Made by a program: the position numbers and the translations under genes. Shown here piece by piece: positions 24,006 through 33,012 of a DNA stretch of 64,000 nt (its first letter is position 1; the number at the start of each line of letters is the position of its first letter). Source of the stretch: Mucilaginibacter phenanthrenivorans (GTDB lineage: Bacteria; Bacteroidota; Bacteroidia; Sphingobacteriales; Sphingobacteriaceae); assembly GCF_024721155.1 (NCBI RefSeq), contig NZ_JAHVAP010000002.1, positions 124,001 through 188,000 on the forward strand, read 5' to 3'. The notes beneath the pieces are model-generated. The model made no database searches, had not been told where the DNA came from, and saw only the letters and a program-made list of their open reading frames with translations.

Positions 24006-26996
24006 ATGAAAAAACTTTTACACTTATCCCTTTTAACCTTTATCTGCCATATTTCTTTTGCGCAGGAAATAAAATACACCGTAAAAAATAACGACTGGGA
24101 TGCCGATTCGTTGGGCAATCACAGGGTTGTGCTTACCCTTCAAAATGCAAATACCAGCCTTGCCAAAGCAGTTATTAACTGGCGCAGGAACGACCAGCAT
24201 CCGGAAGACAAGCAATTGTTTGTAGTAGATGCTGCAACCAATAAGAGGATTCAGAATGTATCAGTAACGGCAATCAACCGCGAAGCAGGCGTACTTTATT
24301 TTGAGCCAGTGGCGGGTGATAAAAAGTACTTCGTGTACTATATGCCTTATAAAGTCGACCGGAAATCAAACTACCCTAACATAAAGTATTTAAAGGCGGC
24401 GCAAACAGCTTCCAGCGACTGGCTGCAATCTATCCAAAATAGCACGAATATTGAAGGTGCTAAGGTTGAGTCGATAGAGTCCATCAACGAGATGAACAAC
24501 TTCTATCCTATGGAAGTGATCGCCACCAAAACCGAAGTAGATAACATTGTTCAACTAAATGCAGGAAAAACTTATTTAGTTTTTCCGGAAGACAGAACGC
24601 ACATCATCAAAATGAAGCATGATATCCCGCAAAGGTGGATCATTGCCGGGGCAAAAAGTGTTTTCAACGGCGAGGCGAAAAGAGGGGAGAATTATAGTTA
24701 CCAGTTAGGGATCTATCCAACCGCAAAGGATTTAAACGGCGTCAAAATTACTTTTACTGATTTGAAAAGTAAGTCCGGACAAGTGATCCCATCTAAGTTA
24801 ATGTCGTGCATTAATAACGGCGGTACAGATTATAGGGGCAATGCCTTCACCAAAACAGTCGACATAATTAGAGGCGATGTACAGGCTATGTGGTGTTTGG
24901 TAAACCTGCCTGCTACGATTGTTGCAGGAACCTATGAAGGATCAGTTACCATTAGTGCAAAGAATGCAGAGAATACAAAGATCGGTATCAGGATAAAAAT
25001 TGATCCTGCTATCGCTATAAAAGGCAATATCAACGAACCATGGACGGAAACCCGCTTAACCTGGTTGAACTCCACTATCGCGCAGCAAAACGAAGTGATA
25101 AAACCCTATACGCCGTTGGTGGTAAAGGATAATAGCATTGCACTGCTTGGCCGTAAAGTGATCATGGATAAGACGGGGTTTCCGAAAAATATTGAAACCT
25201 ATTTTACACCTGAAATGACCTCGTTTTCAACAAAGGCAAAACAGGTTATCGATGCACCGATCAGCTTGATCGCCGAAAATAATAACGGACCCGAAAAATG
25301 GCAGTCAAAAGGCTTGAAATTCACGCTAACCCAACCGGGAACCGTTAAGTGGACAGCCACGAATACATCTGCGGATTTGCAGATGGACGTTTCTGGCTCA
25401 ATAGAGTTTGATGGCTTTACGTCATACACCGTGAAGGTCACCGCCCTGCAGGATGCCGATCTGAAGGACATCCGAATGGAAATTCCCTTTAATAAGGAGG
25501 CATCAAAATACATGATGGGTTTAAACCTTAAAGGTGAAAAACGCCCGGACAACTACGAGTGGAAATGGGATGTTGTCCATAAAAACCAGGATGGCGCATG
25601 GATAGGCGACGTAAATGCCGGCTTGCAATACTCTTTGCGGGATGAAAACTATGTGCGGCCGCTGAATACCAATTTCTATCTGCAAAAGCCTTTATTACTG
25701 CCAACCTCATGGGGGAATGATAACAAGGGCGGCATTAATATCAGCGAGAAGAGTAACCGGGTTTTGGTAAACAATTATAGCGGTGCCCGCTCTATGAAAA
25801 AAGGCGATGTGCTGTATTATAATTTCACTTTGCTGATCACACCGTTCCACCCAATAAATACTGATTTTCAATGGGCAACGCGCTTTTACCATAAATACAG
25901 CGATCTCGATAGTATAAAAGCAACAGGCGCAACTGTGGTTAATATTCACCATGGTACGCCAATAAACCCTTACATCAATTATCCATTCATCCGGTGGCAC
26001 CAGATGAAGAGCTATATCGACTCTGCACATCAATTAGGTTTAAAAGTAAAGATCTACAATACCGTTCGTGAGCTTTCCAACAGTGCTTATGAAACGTTCC
26101 CGATGCGGAGTCTTGGTCATGAAATTTATTCGACAGGTAAGGGGGGAGGATATTCCTGGTTGCAGGAACACGTTGCTGATGACTACATCGCCGCTTGGTA
26201 TGTGCCGGAATATAAGGATGCTGCGCTGATAAACAGCGGGATGAGCCGCTGGCATAATTATTATGTGGAGGGAATGAACTGGCTGGTACAAAACGTGGGC
26301 ATCGACGGAATTTATCTGGACGACGTAGCATTCGACCGGATCACCATGAAGCGGATAAAAAGAGTATTAACACAAAACGGTCACCCCGGCATTATCGACC
26401 TGCATTCGGCTAATCAATACAACAAAAGTGATGGCTTTAATAACAGCTGCAACCTGTACCTGGAGCATTTTCCGTATTTAAACCGCCTTTGGTTTGGGGA
26501 GTATTTTGATTATGAGAAAAACTCGCCCGATTTCTTTTTAACTGAAGTTTCAGGGATTCCATTCGGCCTGATGGGCGAGATGCTGCAGGGCGGTGGTAAC
26601 CCGTGGCGCGGGATGATCTACGGCATGACCAACCGAATGCCATGGAGCGATAACGCCGATCCGCGCCCGATCTGGAAAGTTTGGGACGATTTTGGCATGC
26701 AGGGCACTAAGATGATTGGTTACTGGGTGGAGAATAATCCGGTAAAAACCGGTAACCCGGAAGTGCTGGCGACCATTTATAAAAAAGAGCATAAAGTGTT
26801 GGTCTCCATAGCAAGTTGGGCAAAGGACGATAGTTCTGTCAAGTTGCAAATAGATTGGAAAGCTTTAGGTATTGATCCGGCAAAGGCAACTATAACCGCG
26901 CCTGAAATCAAAAATTTCCAGTCAAAAGCAAGCTTTAAAGATGGCGACGAGATAAAGGTAGAAAAGGGTAAAGGCTGGTTGCTGGTTATTAAATAA
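24006..26996 (+). CDS. Secreted DUF6067 family glycoside-hydrolase-like protein
   Basis: The 996-aa product has a signal peptide (residues 1-20, cleavage after ISFAQ). The first 600 residues are strand-rich, with sugar-binding-like modules. From about residue 620 a TIM-barrel-like region appears: MKSYIDSAHQLGLKVKIYNT, GGGYSWLQEHV, then WLVQNVGIDGIYLDDVAFDR, where the paired Asp resembles the catalytic acid of clan GH-D/GH13-like enzymes. The family has no proven substrate that I know of. The next gene, also secreted (DUF5077-DUF3472), begins about 100 bp later, so the pair probably acts on one exogenous polysaccharide. No SusC/SusD genes are in the window. Confidence 0.82.
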   Translation: MKKLLHLSLLTFICHISFAQEIKYTVKNNDWDADSLGNHRVVLTLQNANTSLAKAVINWRRNDQHPEDKQLFVVDAATNKRIQNVSVTAINREAGVLYFEPVAGDKKYFVYYMPYKVDRKSNYPNIKYLKAAQTASSDWLQSIQNSTNIEGAKVESIESINEMNNFYPMEVIATKTEVDNIVQLNAGKTYLVFPEDRTHIIKMKHDIPQRWIIAGAKSVFNGEAKRGENYSYQLGIYPTAKDLNGVKITFTDLKSKSGQVIPSKLMSCINNGGTDYRGNAFTKTVDIIRGDVQAMWCLVNLPATIVAGTYEGSVTISAKNAENTKIGIRIKIDPAIAIKGNINEPWTETRLTWLNSTIAQQNEVIKPYTPLVVKDNSIALLGRKVIMDKTGFPKNIETYFTPEMTSFSTKAKQVIDAPISLIAENNNGPEKWQSKGLKFTLTQPGTVKWTATNTSADLQMDVSGSIEFDGFTSYTVKVTALQDADLKDIRMEIPFNKEASKYMMGLNLKGEKRPDNYEWKWDVVHKNQDGAWIGDVNAGLQYSLRDENYVRPLNTNFYLQKPLLLPTSWGNDNKGGINISEKSNRVLVNNYSGARSMKKGDVLYYNFTLLITPFHPINTDFQWATRFYHKYSDLDSIKATGATVVNIHHGTPINPYINYPFIRWHQMKSYIDSAHQLGLKVKIYNTVRELSNSAYETFPMRSLGHEIYSTGKGGGYSWLQEHVADDYIAAWYVPEYKDAALINSGMSRWHNYYVEGMNWLVQNVGIDGIYLDDVAFDRITMKRIKRVLTQNGHPGIIDLHSANQYNKSDGFNNSCNLYLEHFPYLNRLWFGEYFDYEKNSPDFFLTEVSGIPFGLMGEMLQGGGNPWRGMIYGMTNRMPWSDNADPRPIWKVWDDFGMQGTKMIGYWVENNPVKTGNPEVLATIYKKEHKVLVSIASWAKDDSSVKLQIDWKALGIDPAKATITAPEIKNFQSKASFKDGDEIKVEKGKGWLLVIK

Positions 26997-27008
26997 TAAA
27001 CAAACACA

Positions 27009-27042
27009 TGTCATTGCGAGCGATAGCGCGGCAATCGCGAAC
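27009..27042. repeat. Truncated TCATTGCGAGCG repeat (family E)
   Basis: TGTCATTGCGAGCGATAGCG and GGCAATCGCGAAC match the left end of the complete element at 38992-39082. The right end is missing. An in-frame ATG inside it translates to MSLRAIARQSR, the usual spurious start produced by this repeat. Confidence 0.75.
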
Positions 27043-27103
27043 TATGCATTTACGCTTTATAAGTTCTACATCATTTATAATCCGATTTTATACCACTACT
27101 ACG

Positions 27104-28426
27104 ATGCAACTAACTAAATTATTTTTTTGCCTGTTGTTTACAACGCTAATCAGCCTTACTATAACTTCTTTTATAAATGCCAATCATTCAAATAGGAACG
27201 TTGTACCCGATAGCTCAATAACTGTACCTTTAGGCGGCAATGCCTGGCGTGTTGCCAAAGATACCGTTGGCGGTACGGTAACAAATGATGGTATTGTGAA
27301 CTGGACCAGCAAGGAGGTAAAATTTAATGTTTATTTCAGGGTAGCTACTAAGGGTAATTTCAAGCTTTGGGTCAACCTGAAGGTTGCTGATGGTACCAGT
27401 AAGATCGCTGTTTCTGCTTTAAAATCGACGAAGGAAATTGCCGTAAGTGGCAACGAGGTTAAGGAGTATTACGTGGGCGAGTGGGTCGCAAAAGATACCG
27501 GATACGTTGAAGTGCAGGTTAAGGCTATCAGCAAAACAGGGAAAACCTTTGCAGATGTTAGCAGTATTAAATTATTGGGTGCCGCTATAAATGCTAAAAC
27601 GGCCTATGTGAAAAACAACGAAGGCAGCTATTTCTATTGGGGACGAAGAGGTCCGTCTGTTCACCTGGCTTACAAAGTACCGGTAACTAATGCGGAATGG
27701 TTTTATAATGAAGTTACCGTGCCGGTTGGCAACGATGTTTTAGGATCATACTTTATGGCTGATGGATTTAATGTGGGTTATTTTGGCATGCAGGTAAACT
27801 CACCAACAGAAAGGCATATCTTATTTTCCGTTTGGAGCCCGTTTAAAACTGATGACCCGAAGGCAATTCCAGACAGCCAAAAGATCATCATGTTAAAAAA
27901 GGGCCCCAATGTGCATACCGGCGAATTTGGAGCTGAAGGCTCGGGCGGGCAAAGCTATATGTTGTATAACTGGAAGGCAGGCAATACCTATAAATTCCTG
28001 GTGCGTGCCAAACCTGTAGCCAACAATCATACGGAGTTTACCACCTGGTTTTTCGCACCAGAGCTAAACAAGTGGCAATTGATAGCAAGTTTTAGTCGCC
28101 CGCAAACTCAAACTTATTTAAAGGGATTGCATTCCTTTTTAGAGAACTTCGACCCTGAGCAGGGTACAATAACCCGAAAGGTGCTGTTTACCAACCAATG
28201 GGTAGCCGATGAAAACGGAAAATGGACACCCATAAACAGTGCCCACTTTACCAACGACGCCACAGCCATGAAAGGCTACAGAATGGATTATGCCGGCGGT
28301 GTGGACGGCAACGCTTTCTATTTGAAAAATTGCGGGTTCTTTAATAATTATACTGTTCGGAATACCGTTTTTGAGCGGCCAATCGCCGGTAATGCGCCGG
28401 ATGTTGAGTTAGATAAGTTGCCTTAA
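27104..28426 (+). CDS. Secreted DUF5077-DUF3472 protein
   Basis: The true start is ATG 27104 (MQLTKLFFCLLFTTLISLT), which gives a proper signal peptide and a 440-aa product. An upstream ATG at 27008 lies in a repeat and would bury that signal. Residues about 40-165 form a DUF5077 beta-sandwich (ITVPLGGNAWR...). The following DUF3472 domain contains VHLAYKVPV, WFYNEVTVPVGND and FNVGYFGMQVNSPTERHILFSVWSP. Both domains accompany polysaccharide-degrading genes in Bacteroidota, but no catalytic activity is proven. It likely works with the DUF6067 protein upstream. Confidence 0.85.
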   Translation: MQLTKLFFCLLFTTLISLTITSFINANHSNRNVVPDSSITVPLGGNAWRVAKDTVGGTVTNDGIVNWTSKEVKFNVYFRVATKGNFKLWVNLKVADGTSKIAVSALKSTKEIAVSGNEVKEYYVGEWVAKDTGYVEVQVKAISKTGKTFADVSSIKLLGAAINAKTAYVKNNEGSYFYWGRRGPSVHLAYKVPVTNAEWFYNEVTVPVGNDVLGSYFMADGFNVGYFGMQVNSPTERHILFSVWSPFKTDDPKAIPDSQKIIMLKKGPNVHTGEFGAEGSGGQSYMLYNWKAGNTYKFLVRAKPVANNHTEFTTWFFAPELNKWQLIASFSRPQTQTYLKGLHSFLENFDPEQGTITRKVLFTNQWVADENGKWTPINSAHFTNDATAMKGYRMDYAGGVDGNAFYLKNCGFFNNYTVRNTVFERPIAGNAPDVELDKLP

Positions 28427-28448
28427 TGCTTAACGAGTATAGAATTGT

Positions 28449-28829
28449 CTATTGAATATTAGCAACGTTCAAACCTTCAATTCTTTCGAAATGTTTTTTG
28501 TTTAACGTAGCAACAGGCAGGTCGTTTACAATACAGGTTGCAGCAATGAAGATGTCCCTGAACTCAATCAGTTTGTTAGTTTTCTTTAATTGACGATAGA
28601 TTTCTGCAGCTTTAACGGCGGCAGCAGCGGTAAATGGTAATATGGAAAAGTCTGCTGCCAAATCCTCGGCGTCTTTCTCTTTTTCCGATGTTGTCGCACC
28701 CATGTAAAGTTCATACAATGAGATTGTAGAAATAAATAGCTCAGAATCGTCAGGGATTAAATAAAGTGAGGTGGCTAATTTATTTTTTGCACGAAGGTGT
28801 TCAATCAAAATGCCTGTATCTACTACCAT
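28449..28829 (-). CDS. vapC: PIN-domain toxin, VapC-like ribonuclease
   Basis: This 126-aa PIN domain has the acidic cluster D4 (VVDTGILI), E40 (ISLYELYMG), D92 (FRDIFIAA) and N110 at the fourth position, all of which coordinate Mg2+ in the RNase centre. VapC toxins cleave tRNA or rRNA when their antitoxin is lost. The first ATG at 28829 overlaps the end of the antitoxin gene by 7 bp, typical of translationally coupled pairs. A frame from this start leaves no residues before the first strand. Confidence 0.9.
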   Translation of the reverse strand: MVVDTGILIEHLRAKNKLATSLYLIPDDSELFISTISLYELYMGATTSEKEKDAEDLAADFSILPFTAAAAVKAAEIYRQLKKTNKLIEFRDIFIAATCIVNDLPVATLNKKHFERIEGLNVANIQ

Positions 28830-29038
28830 TCCTCTGGCTTCCAGTTTTCAAATCCTTTTTTAGTTTCTTCAAAAACTTTTAAATCTTCATCTGTCCAAAC
28901 GGAAATATTAGCCAATCTTTTTTTTCGCGCGGATATATCGGTTGTATTTTCCTTGTGTACAGTCACGCCCAATTCCTTTAGTAATTGCGTTACTAACGTA
29001 AGTTTAGTATCGGGTACATCAATTCTCAACGTTTCCAT
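28823..29038 (-). CDS. Antitoxin of the VapC-like toxin
   Basis: The 71-aa product begins with a strand (METLRIDVPDTKLTLVTQLLKELGV) followed by a Lys/Arg-rich link (SARKKRLANISVW) and an acidic, Trp-ended tail (ENWKPEEW). This layout of an N-terminal DNA-binding or dimer part plus a disordered acidic tail fits VapB-type or DUF2683-like antitoxins. The tail would bind the PIN toxin. TAAATTTG ends 4 nt before the ATG, so the operon mRNA may be leaderless. Antitoxin autorepression at this promoter is expected for the class but not seen directly. Confidence 0.82.
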   Translation of the reverse strand: METLRIDVPDTKLTLVTQLLKELGVTVHKENTTDISARKKRLANISVWTDEDLKVFEETKKGFENWKPEEW

Positions 29039-29042
29039 ATAA

Positions 29043-29050
29043 CAAATTTA
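29043..29050 (-). promoter_or_regulatory. Predicted -7 box of the toxin-antitoxin operon
   Basis: TAAATTTG on the minus strand is a perfect TAnnTTTG, with the 4-nt spacer TTAT before ATG 29038. Confidence 0.55.
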
Positions 29051-29089
29051 CGATATTAATAAATCAAATCATATATCTGCGTCAATTCG

Positions 29090-29272
29090 TTATTTTTCCA
29101 GTATAAAGGTAATATTCGTCCAGTTTGCCGTAGTGGGGCTGTGGATGGTTTCTTTAATAACCCAACCCTCGTCAAGGTACCTGTTTACAAAAGGCACCTC
29201 GTATGCAGAGTGACGATTGGTTACTGATTGCTCATAAACATTAATATTTACTGTTATTACTTTTTGTGCCAT
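29090..29272 (-). CDS. Small protein with DUF4177-like pattern
   Basis: This 60-aa product has the order strand (KVITVNINVYEQS), helix with FVNRYLDEGWVIKETIHS, and final strand (NWTNITFILEK). The L--GW-I motif after a helix and the closing strand resemble the small DUF4177 proteins. No function is known. A TACCTTTG box lies 20 nt upstream on the same strand, which supports a real gene. It is divergent from the Crp-family regulator. Confidence 0.6.
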   Translation of the reverse strand: MAQKVITVNINVYEQSVTNRHSAYEVPFVNRYLDEGWVIKETIHSPTTANWTNITFILEK

Positions 29273-29292
29273 TATGTTTTTTAGTTAGATTT

Positions 29293-29300
29293 CAAAGGTA
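29293..29300 (-). promoter_or_regulatory. Predicted -7 box of the 60-aa gene
   Basis: TACCTTTG matches TAnnTTTG exactly on the minus strand, 20 nt before ATG 29272. Confidence 0.45.
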
Positions 29301-29329
29301 AATATTTATAAGGCTATTATCCTGTTTTT

Positions 29330-29914
29330 ATGAAGGTGAACCTGCACGAAGTACTAAGACAAACATTATCGCCCGGTATTAATTTAACAGAAGAAGAATG
29401 GGCAATAGTATTTAATTGCTGCAAGGCCAAAACCACAAAGCGAAATGAGATCTTGCTGGAAAAAGGCAAGATCAGCCAATACCTGTATTTTGTTGTAAAA
29501 GGCTGTTTACGGATTTTTTTAATTGATGAGGATGGGCAGGAGGCTACCCGTTTTTTAATATTTGAGGGCAGTTTCGGTACAGCATTTCCAAGCTTTACCC
29601 TGCGCCAGCAGTCGTCAGCAGCCATCCAAAGCATCGAACCATCTGAGCTATTGATGATAAGCCACGCTGATTACCAAATGCTTTTAAACACTATGCCCGG
29701 CTGGGAACGTATGACCCGTCTCGGTTTGCAGCAGGACTATATCGATGCCATAATTCGGATTGAGAGTTTAATAACCATGGACGCGAAGCAGCGCTACGAT
29801 ATCCTGATGAAAAAGAACCCAAAGATCATCCAAAGGCTGCCCGGCAAGTTTGTAGCTGATTACCTAGGAATTTCGCAGGAAACGCTGAGCAGGTTGAAGG
29901 CGAGAAGGAAATAA
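29330..29914 (+). CDS. Crp/Fnr family transcriptional regulator
   Basis: In this 194-aa protein residues about 25-120 form the cyclic-nucleotide-binding jelly roll (EILLEKGKISQYLYFVVKGC, then RIFLIDEDGQEATRFLIFEG). The C-terminal helix-turn-helix is GKFVADYLGISQETLSRLKA. This is the short Bacteroidota type in which the PRAAR phosphate cassette is not evident, so cAMP binding is doubtful. Its target may be the hydrolase gene downstream, though a hairpin repeat lies between them. Confidence 0.92.
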   Translation: MKVNLHEVLRQTLSPGINLTEEEWAIVFNCCKAKTTKRNEILLEKGKISQYLYFVVKGCLRIFLIDEDGQEATRFLIFEGSFGTAFPSFTLRQQSSAAIQSIEPSELLMISHADYQMLLNTMPGWERMTRLGLQQDYIDAIIRIESLITMDAKQRYDILMKKNPKIIQRLPGKFVADYLGISQETLSRLKARRK

Positions 29915-30021
29915 TTGAGTGAGTTGATTAGGTTAGATTGAGTTGATTAGGTTAAGCGAATTGTTTGATCTATAAACCTAATCAACTTATTCAACTCAAT
30001 CTAACTTAATCAACCTATTTA
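29915..30021. repeat. Inverted repeat, TTGATTAGG/CCTAATCAA family, second complete copy (family B)
   Basis: The left arm holds GAGTTGATTAGGTTAGATTG and GAGTTGATTAGGTTAAG. The right arm holds AACCTAATCAACTTATTC, AACTCAATCTAAC and TTAATCAACC. The arms pair nearly perfectly and share words with 10701-10802. The G-poor arm points toward the downstream gene. Confidence 0.8.
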
Positions 30022-30082
30022 ATGACTTTTGTCAACTTTCGTTAGGTGAAATACAACTTGTTTTGCATTAAATATTAATCGC

Positions 30083-31117
30083 ATGAACAGATCAAATTTA
30101 ATAGCAGCAATAGTTACCTTTCTAAGTTTATTTTCCTTTGAGCAAAAGGCATCGGCACAGAACATAGGAGAACGGACTTTTCATTATAAGGATGAAAAAC
30201 GGAACCGCCCGGTTGTAACCGAGGTATGGTATCCAACAACAGATACATTAACACAAAAGGATAACGGATTCTCGCCTTTTATTAAAATAACAACTGTGCA
30301 TAATGGCAAATTGCCGGATAGTAAATTGCCGCTGGTATTTATATCACATGGTGCAGGCGGCAACCGTTTAACATTAGAATGGCTGGCCGATAAACTGGTG
30401 CAAAACGGGTTTATAGTTGCGGCAGTGGATCATTACGGGAATACATTTGATCATTCTACTCCCGAGGGCTTTTTGGAGCCATGGGAGCGGCCACAGGATA
30501 TCAGCTTTGCATTAACATCATTATTAAAGGATGCTGAATTTGGTAAGGTGATTGATGAGAAGCGTTTAGGTATGTCCGGTTTTTCGATAGGGGGTTATAC
30601 CACGCTGGCGCTTGCCGGCGCCGAAATAAATGTTGATGTTTTAAAAGCTTACTATAAAAGCCCGAAAGGTAATCGAGAAATAAATATACCCGAGTTTCCC
30701 GGCCTGCTTAACTATATTGATAAACCAGAGATCAGGCAATCATTCGACAACGCGCCGCCGCTAAAGGATCTCAGGTTTAAAGCGTTCTTTGCCATGAGCC
30801 CTGCCTCGGGACAAGGTTTTGTGAATAGGGACCAGGTTAAAAAGATCACCGACCCGGTTTACATAGTAACCGCGCAAGCCGACAGTATAGCGCCTGCTGC
30901 CACCAACGCCTTTGTATATCATCAGCTTATTGCCAAATCAAAATACTATGTAGTTAAGGGCAAAGTCGGCCACTATGTGTTTTTAAACGAGGCCGTAGAT
31001 CAGCTCAAAAAGGAAGAACCCAAATTCTTTGATGATGATCCGTCGGTAAGCCGTCGGCAAGTACACGAGGAAGTTTCACAAATGGCAGCCGATTTTTTTA
31101 AGGCAAACCTGAAGTAG
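30083..31117 (+). CDS. Secreted alpha/beta hydrolase (dienelactone hydrolase or PAF-acetylhydrolase-like)
   Basis: The 344-aa product has a signal peptide (cleavage after ASAQ, residue 26). The oxyanion block is FISHGAGGNRLT. The nucleophile elbow is MSGFSIGGYTT (G-F-S-I-G), and the acid-and-His part is VTAQADSIAP and KVGHYVFLNE. It should hydrolyse an ester or short-chain lipid in the periplasm. The ATG at 30083 directly precedes the signal peptide. It is followed by a hairpin repeat. The exact substrate is not inferable. Confidence 0.85.
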   Translation: MNRSNLIAAIVTFLSLFSFEQKASAQNIGERTFHYKDEKRNRPVVTEVWYPTTDTLTQKDNGFSPFIKITTVHNGKLPDSKLPLVFISHGAGGNRLTLEWLADKLVQNGFIVAAVDHYGNTFDHSTPEGFLEPWERPQDISFALTSLLKDAEFGKVIDEKRLGMSGFSIGGYTTLALAGAEINVDVLKAYYKSPKGNREINIPEFPGLLNYIDKPEIRQSFDNAPPLKDLRFKAFFAMSPASGQGFVNRDQVKKITDPVYIVTAQADSIAPAATNAFVYHQLIAKSKYYVVKGKVGHYVFLNEAVDQLKKEEPKFFDDDPSVSRRQVHEEVSQMAADFFKANLK

Positions 31118-31119
31118 GT

Positions 31120-31213
31120 TAAGAGTCAGGAACCGAGAGTCAAGAACCAAGAATCAAGAGTCAAGAAAAAGAGGATGTTTCAAAATTCTTTTTATCTTTC
31201 ATTATTCTTGACT
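31120..31213. repeat. AGTCAAGAACC repeat (family D, intergenic)
   Basis: The left part is a purine-rich run of words GAGTCAGGAACC, GAGTCAAGAACC and AGAATCAAGAGTCAAG. A right word TTCTTGACTCTGAA (about 31202-31215) ends 6 nt before ATG 31221. The vocabulary matches the insert in lysA. Confidence 0.65.
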
Positions 31214-31220
31214 CTGAAAA

Positions 31221-32273
31221 ATGACCAATCTGGAAATAGCGCATCATCGCCTGTACACGCAGCATATTGCACACCAGCAATTTAGCAAGCCTGCTGAAAT
31301 TGTAAAATATATGGGTGCAATGCAGGCGCAGGATTATGCCGGGGCAAAATGGGCGGTAGGGATGAGGCTAAAGAAAATTAACAATGCCGCTATTGATATG
31401 GCCTTAGCTGACGGCAGCATTATCCGTACCCACGTGCTGCGGCCAACCTGGCACTTTGTTGATCCTGACGATCTGCGCTGGATGCTAGATCTTACAGCGC
31501 ACCGCATCGTGTCGCTTGGCGCATCAAGAACGCGGCAGCTTCAACTGGATAATTCCATATTTAAAAAAAGTAATGATGCTTTGGCAAGGGCGCTTGAAGG
31601 AAACAAGCAGCTCGATCGGTTTGAACTTACTACGATATTGAATAATGCAGGTGTTAAAACGGATACCGAACGCCTGATCCACCTGCTGATGCAGGCCGAG
31701 TTAGAACGTGTGATTTGCAGCGGTGGCCGGCAAGGTAAGCAATTTACGTATGCGTTATTTGATGACAGGGTACCCCAAAGCCATCCGTTAGATAAGGAAG
31801 AAGCATTAGCCGAATTGTTGAGGCGATATATTGTTAGTCGCGGCCCGGCTACCTTACATGATTTTGCATGGTGGAGCGGCCTTACTTTAGGCGATGCAAG
31901 ACTCGGGTTGGAAATTGTAAAGTCGGAATTTATCAGCACGATGGTTAGCGGTCATGAATACTGGATGGCTAAGGATAAGCCCGAACCACAAGGCAAGGCA
32001 CCAATCGCGTACCTGTTGCCAGCCTATGATGAATTTGCCGTTGCTTACAGCGATCGCGCGGCCGCTGTAAACCCCAAATATACCACACAGGCAAGGCATG
32101 TAATATTCGACCCGTCCATTGTCGTGAACAACCAGGTTGTGGGTGCCTGGAGGAGGATCGTTAAAAAGAATGAAATAGAGATCGTATTAAACCCATTTGG
32201 GAAACTGAACAAAATTCAAACAAAGGCAATTGATATGGCGCAGAAGCGCTTCCAAAAATTCATGAAGTATTGA
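31221..32273 (+). CDS. Winged-helix DNA-binding protein, AlkZ-like DNA glycosylase family
   Basis: This 350-aa protein of the HTH_42 (formerly DUF1006) family contains tandem winged helices. The catalytic QxQ motif of AlkZ-type glycosylases appears as Q35-A-Q37 in MGAMQAQDYAG. Conserved surroundings include RTHVLRPTWHFV. AlkZ unhooks interstrand crosslinks and removes bulky alkylated bases. A DNA-repair role is inferred; some members are uncharacterised. The ATG lies 6 nt after a repeat arm. It is a single gene, and the next gene starts 100 bp later. Confidence 0.86.
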   Translation: MTNLEIAHHRLYTQHIAHQQFSKPAEIVKYMGAMQAQDYAGAKWAVGMRLKKINNAAIDMALADGSIIRTHVLRPTWHFVDPDDLRWMLDLTAHRIVSLGASRTRQLQLDNSIFKKSNDALARALEGNKQLDRFELTTILNNAGVKTDTERLIHLLMQAELERVICSGGRQGKQFTYALFDDRVPQSHPLDKEEALAELLRRYIVSRGPATLHDFAWWSGLTLGDARLGLEIVKSEFISTMVSGHEYWMAKDKPEPQGKAPIAYLLPAYDEFAVAYSDRAAAVNPKYTTQARHVIFDPSIVVNNQVVGAWRRIVKKNEIEIVLNPFGKLNKIQTKAIDMAQKRFQKFMKY

Positions 32274-32373
32274 GGAAAAATTGTCCATGCACTTGCGTAC
32301 ATCATCCATGTTATAAAATTTAGGGGCGCTGCACCTTTGTATTGTCAATAACGACAAACAAAACCTTAAGAAA

Positions 32374-32922
32374 ATGACACGTTTAAAAGCATTAAACCCC
32401 GAAGAAACTACAGGCAAGGCAAAAGAATTATTTGATGCAATACAAGGCAAATTAGGCATGGTTCCCAATATGATGCGCACCATGGGCAATTCACCAGCAG
32501 TGCTGGAAGGCTACCTTAATTTGAGTGGGAGCTTAAGTCATGGCAAGTTGGGCGCCAAAACCGGCGAGCTGATTGCCCTGGCGGTTTCCGAAAGTAACAA
32601 CTGCGATTACTGTTTATCTGCCCATTCATTTATTGGTGAAAAGCTGGTACATATCGATGCCAATACCTTACAAAACGCCCGCGGCGGCAATGCTGCTGAC
32701 GCAAAAACTGATGCCATATTGAAATTTGCCAATGTATTGGTAAACAAAAGAGGATTGGTGAATGATGCGGATGTTGATGCCATAAAGGCTGCCGGTTTAA
32801 CTGATGGCGAAATAGGCGAGATAGTGGCACATGTTGCACTGAATGTTTTAACCAATTACTTTAACAATACTGCAAATCCGGTTATTGATTTTCCTGAAGT
32901 ACATGCTGGCCAAATAGCCTAA
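32374..32922 (+). CDS. Carboxymuconolactone decarboxylase / AhpD-like family protein
   Basis: The 182-aa product has the CxxC-x3-H redox motif at C77, C80 and H84 (NCDYCLSAH), typical of AhpD-like peroxidase-related proteins. The N-terminus (LGMVPNMMRTMGNSPAVLEGYLNL) fits the alkylhydroperoxidase-like fold. It likely reduces peroxides or reacts with thiols. Two downstream genes (NTF2-like, then a PNP-oxidase-like flavoprotein) and an AraC regulator form a compact redox or detoxification cluster. Confidence 0.92.
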   Translation: MTRLKALNPEETTGKAKELFDAIQGKLGMVPNMMRTMGNSPAVLEGYLNLSGSLSHGKLGAKTGELIALAVSESNNCDYCLSAHSFIGEKLVHIDANTLQNARGGNAADAKTDAILKFANVLVNKRGLVNDADVDAIKAAGLTDGEIGEIVAHVALNVLTNYFNNTANPVIDFPEVHAGQIA

Positions 32923-33012
32923 ATTATTGCTTCAAATCTCATCATACAGTAAAAGTTAGGGAATCTGCCTTAGCTTTTACTGTAATAACTAATTTTATAA
33001 AAAAATAAGAAG

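Noticed and set aside
24006..28426. Polysaccharide utilization locus
   Set aside because: No SusC/SusD pair is present near the DUF6067, DUF3472, GH20, GH29, GH30 or GH13 genes, so a true locus cannot be claimed.
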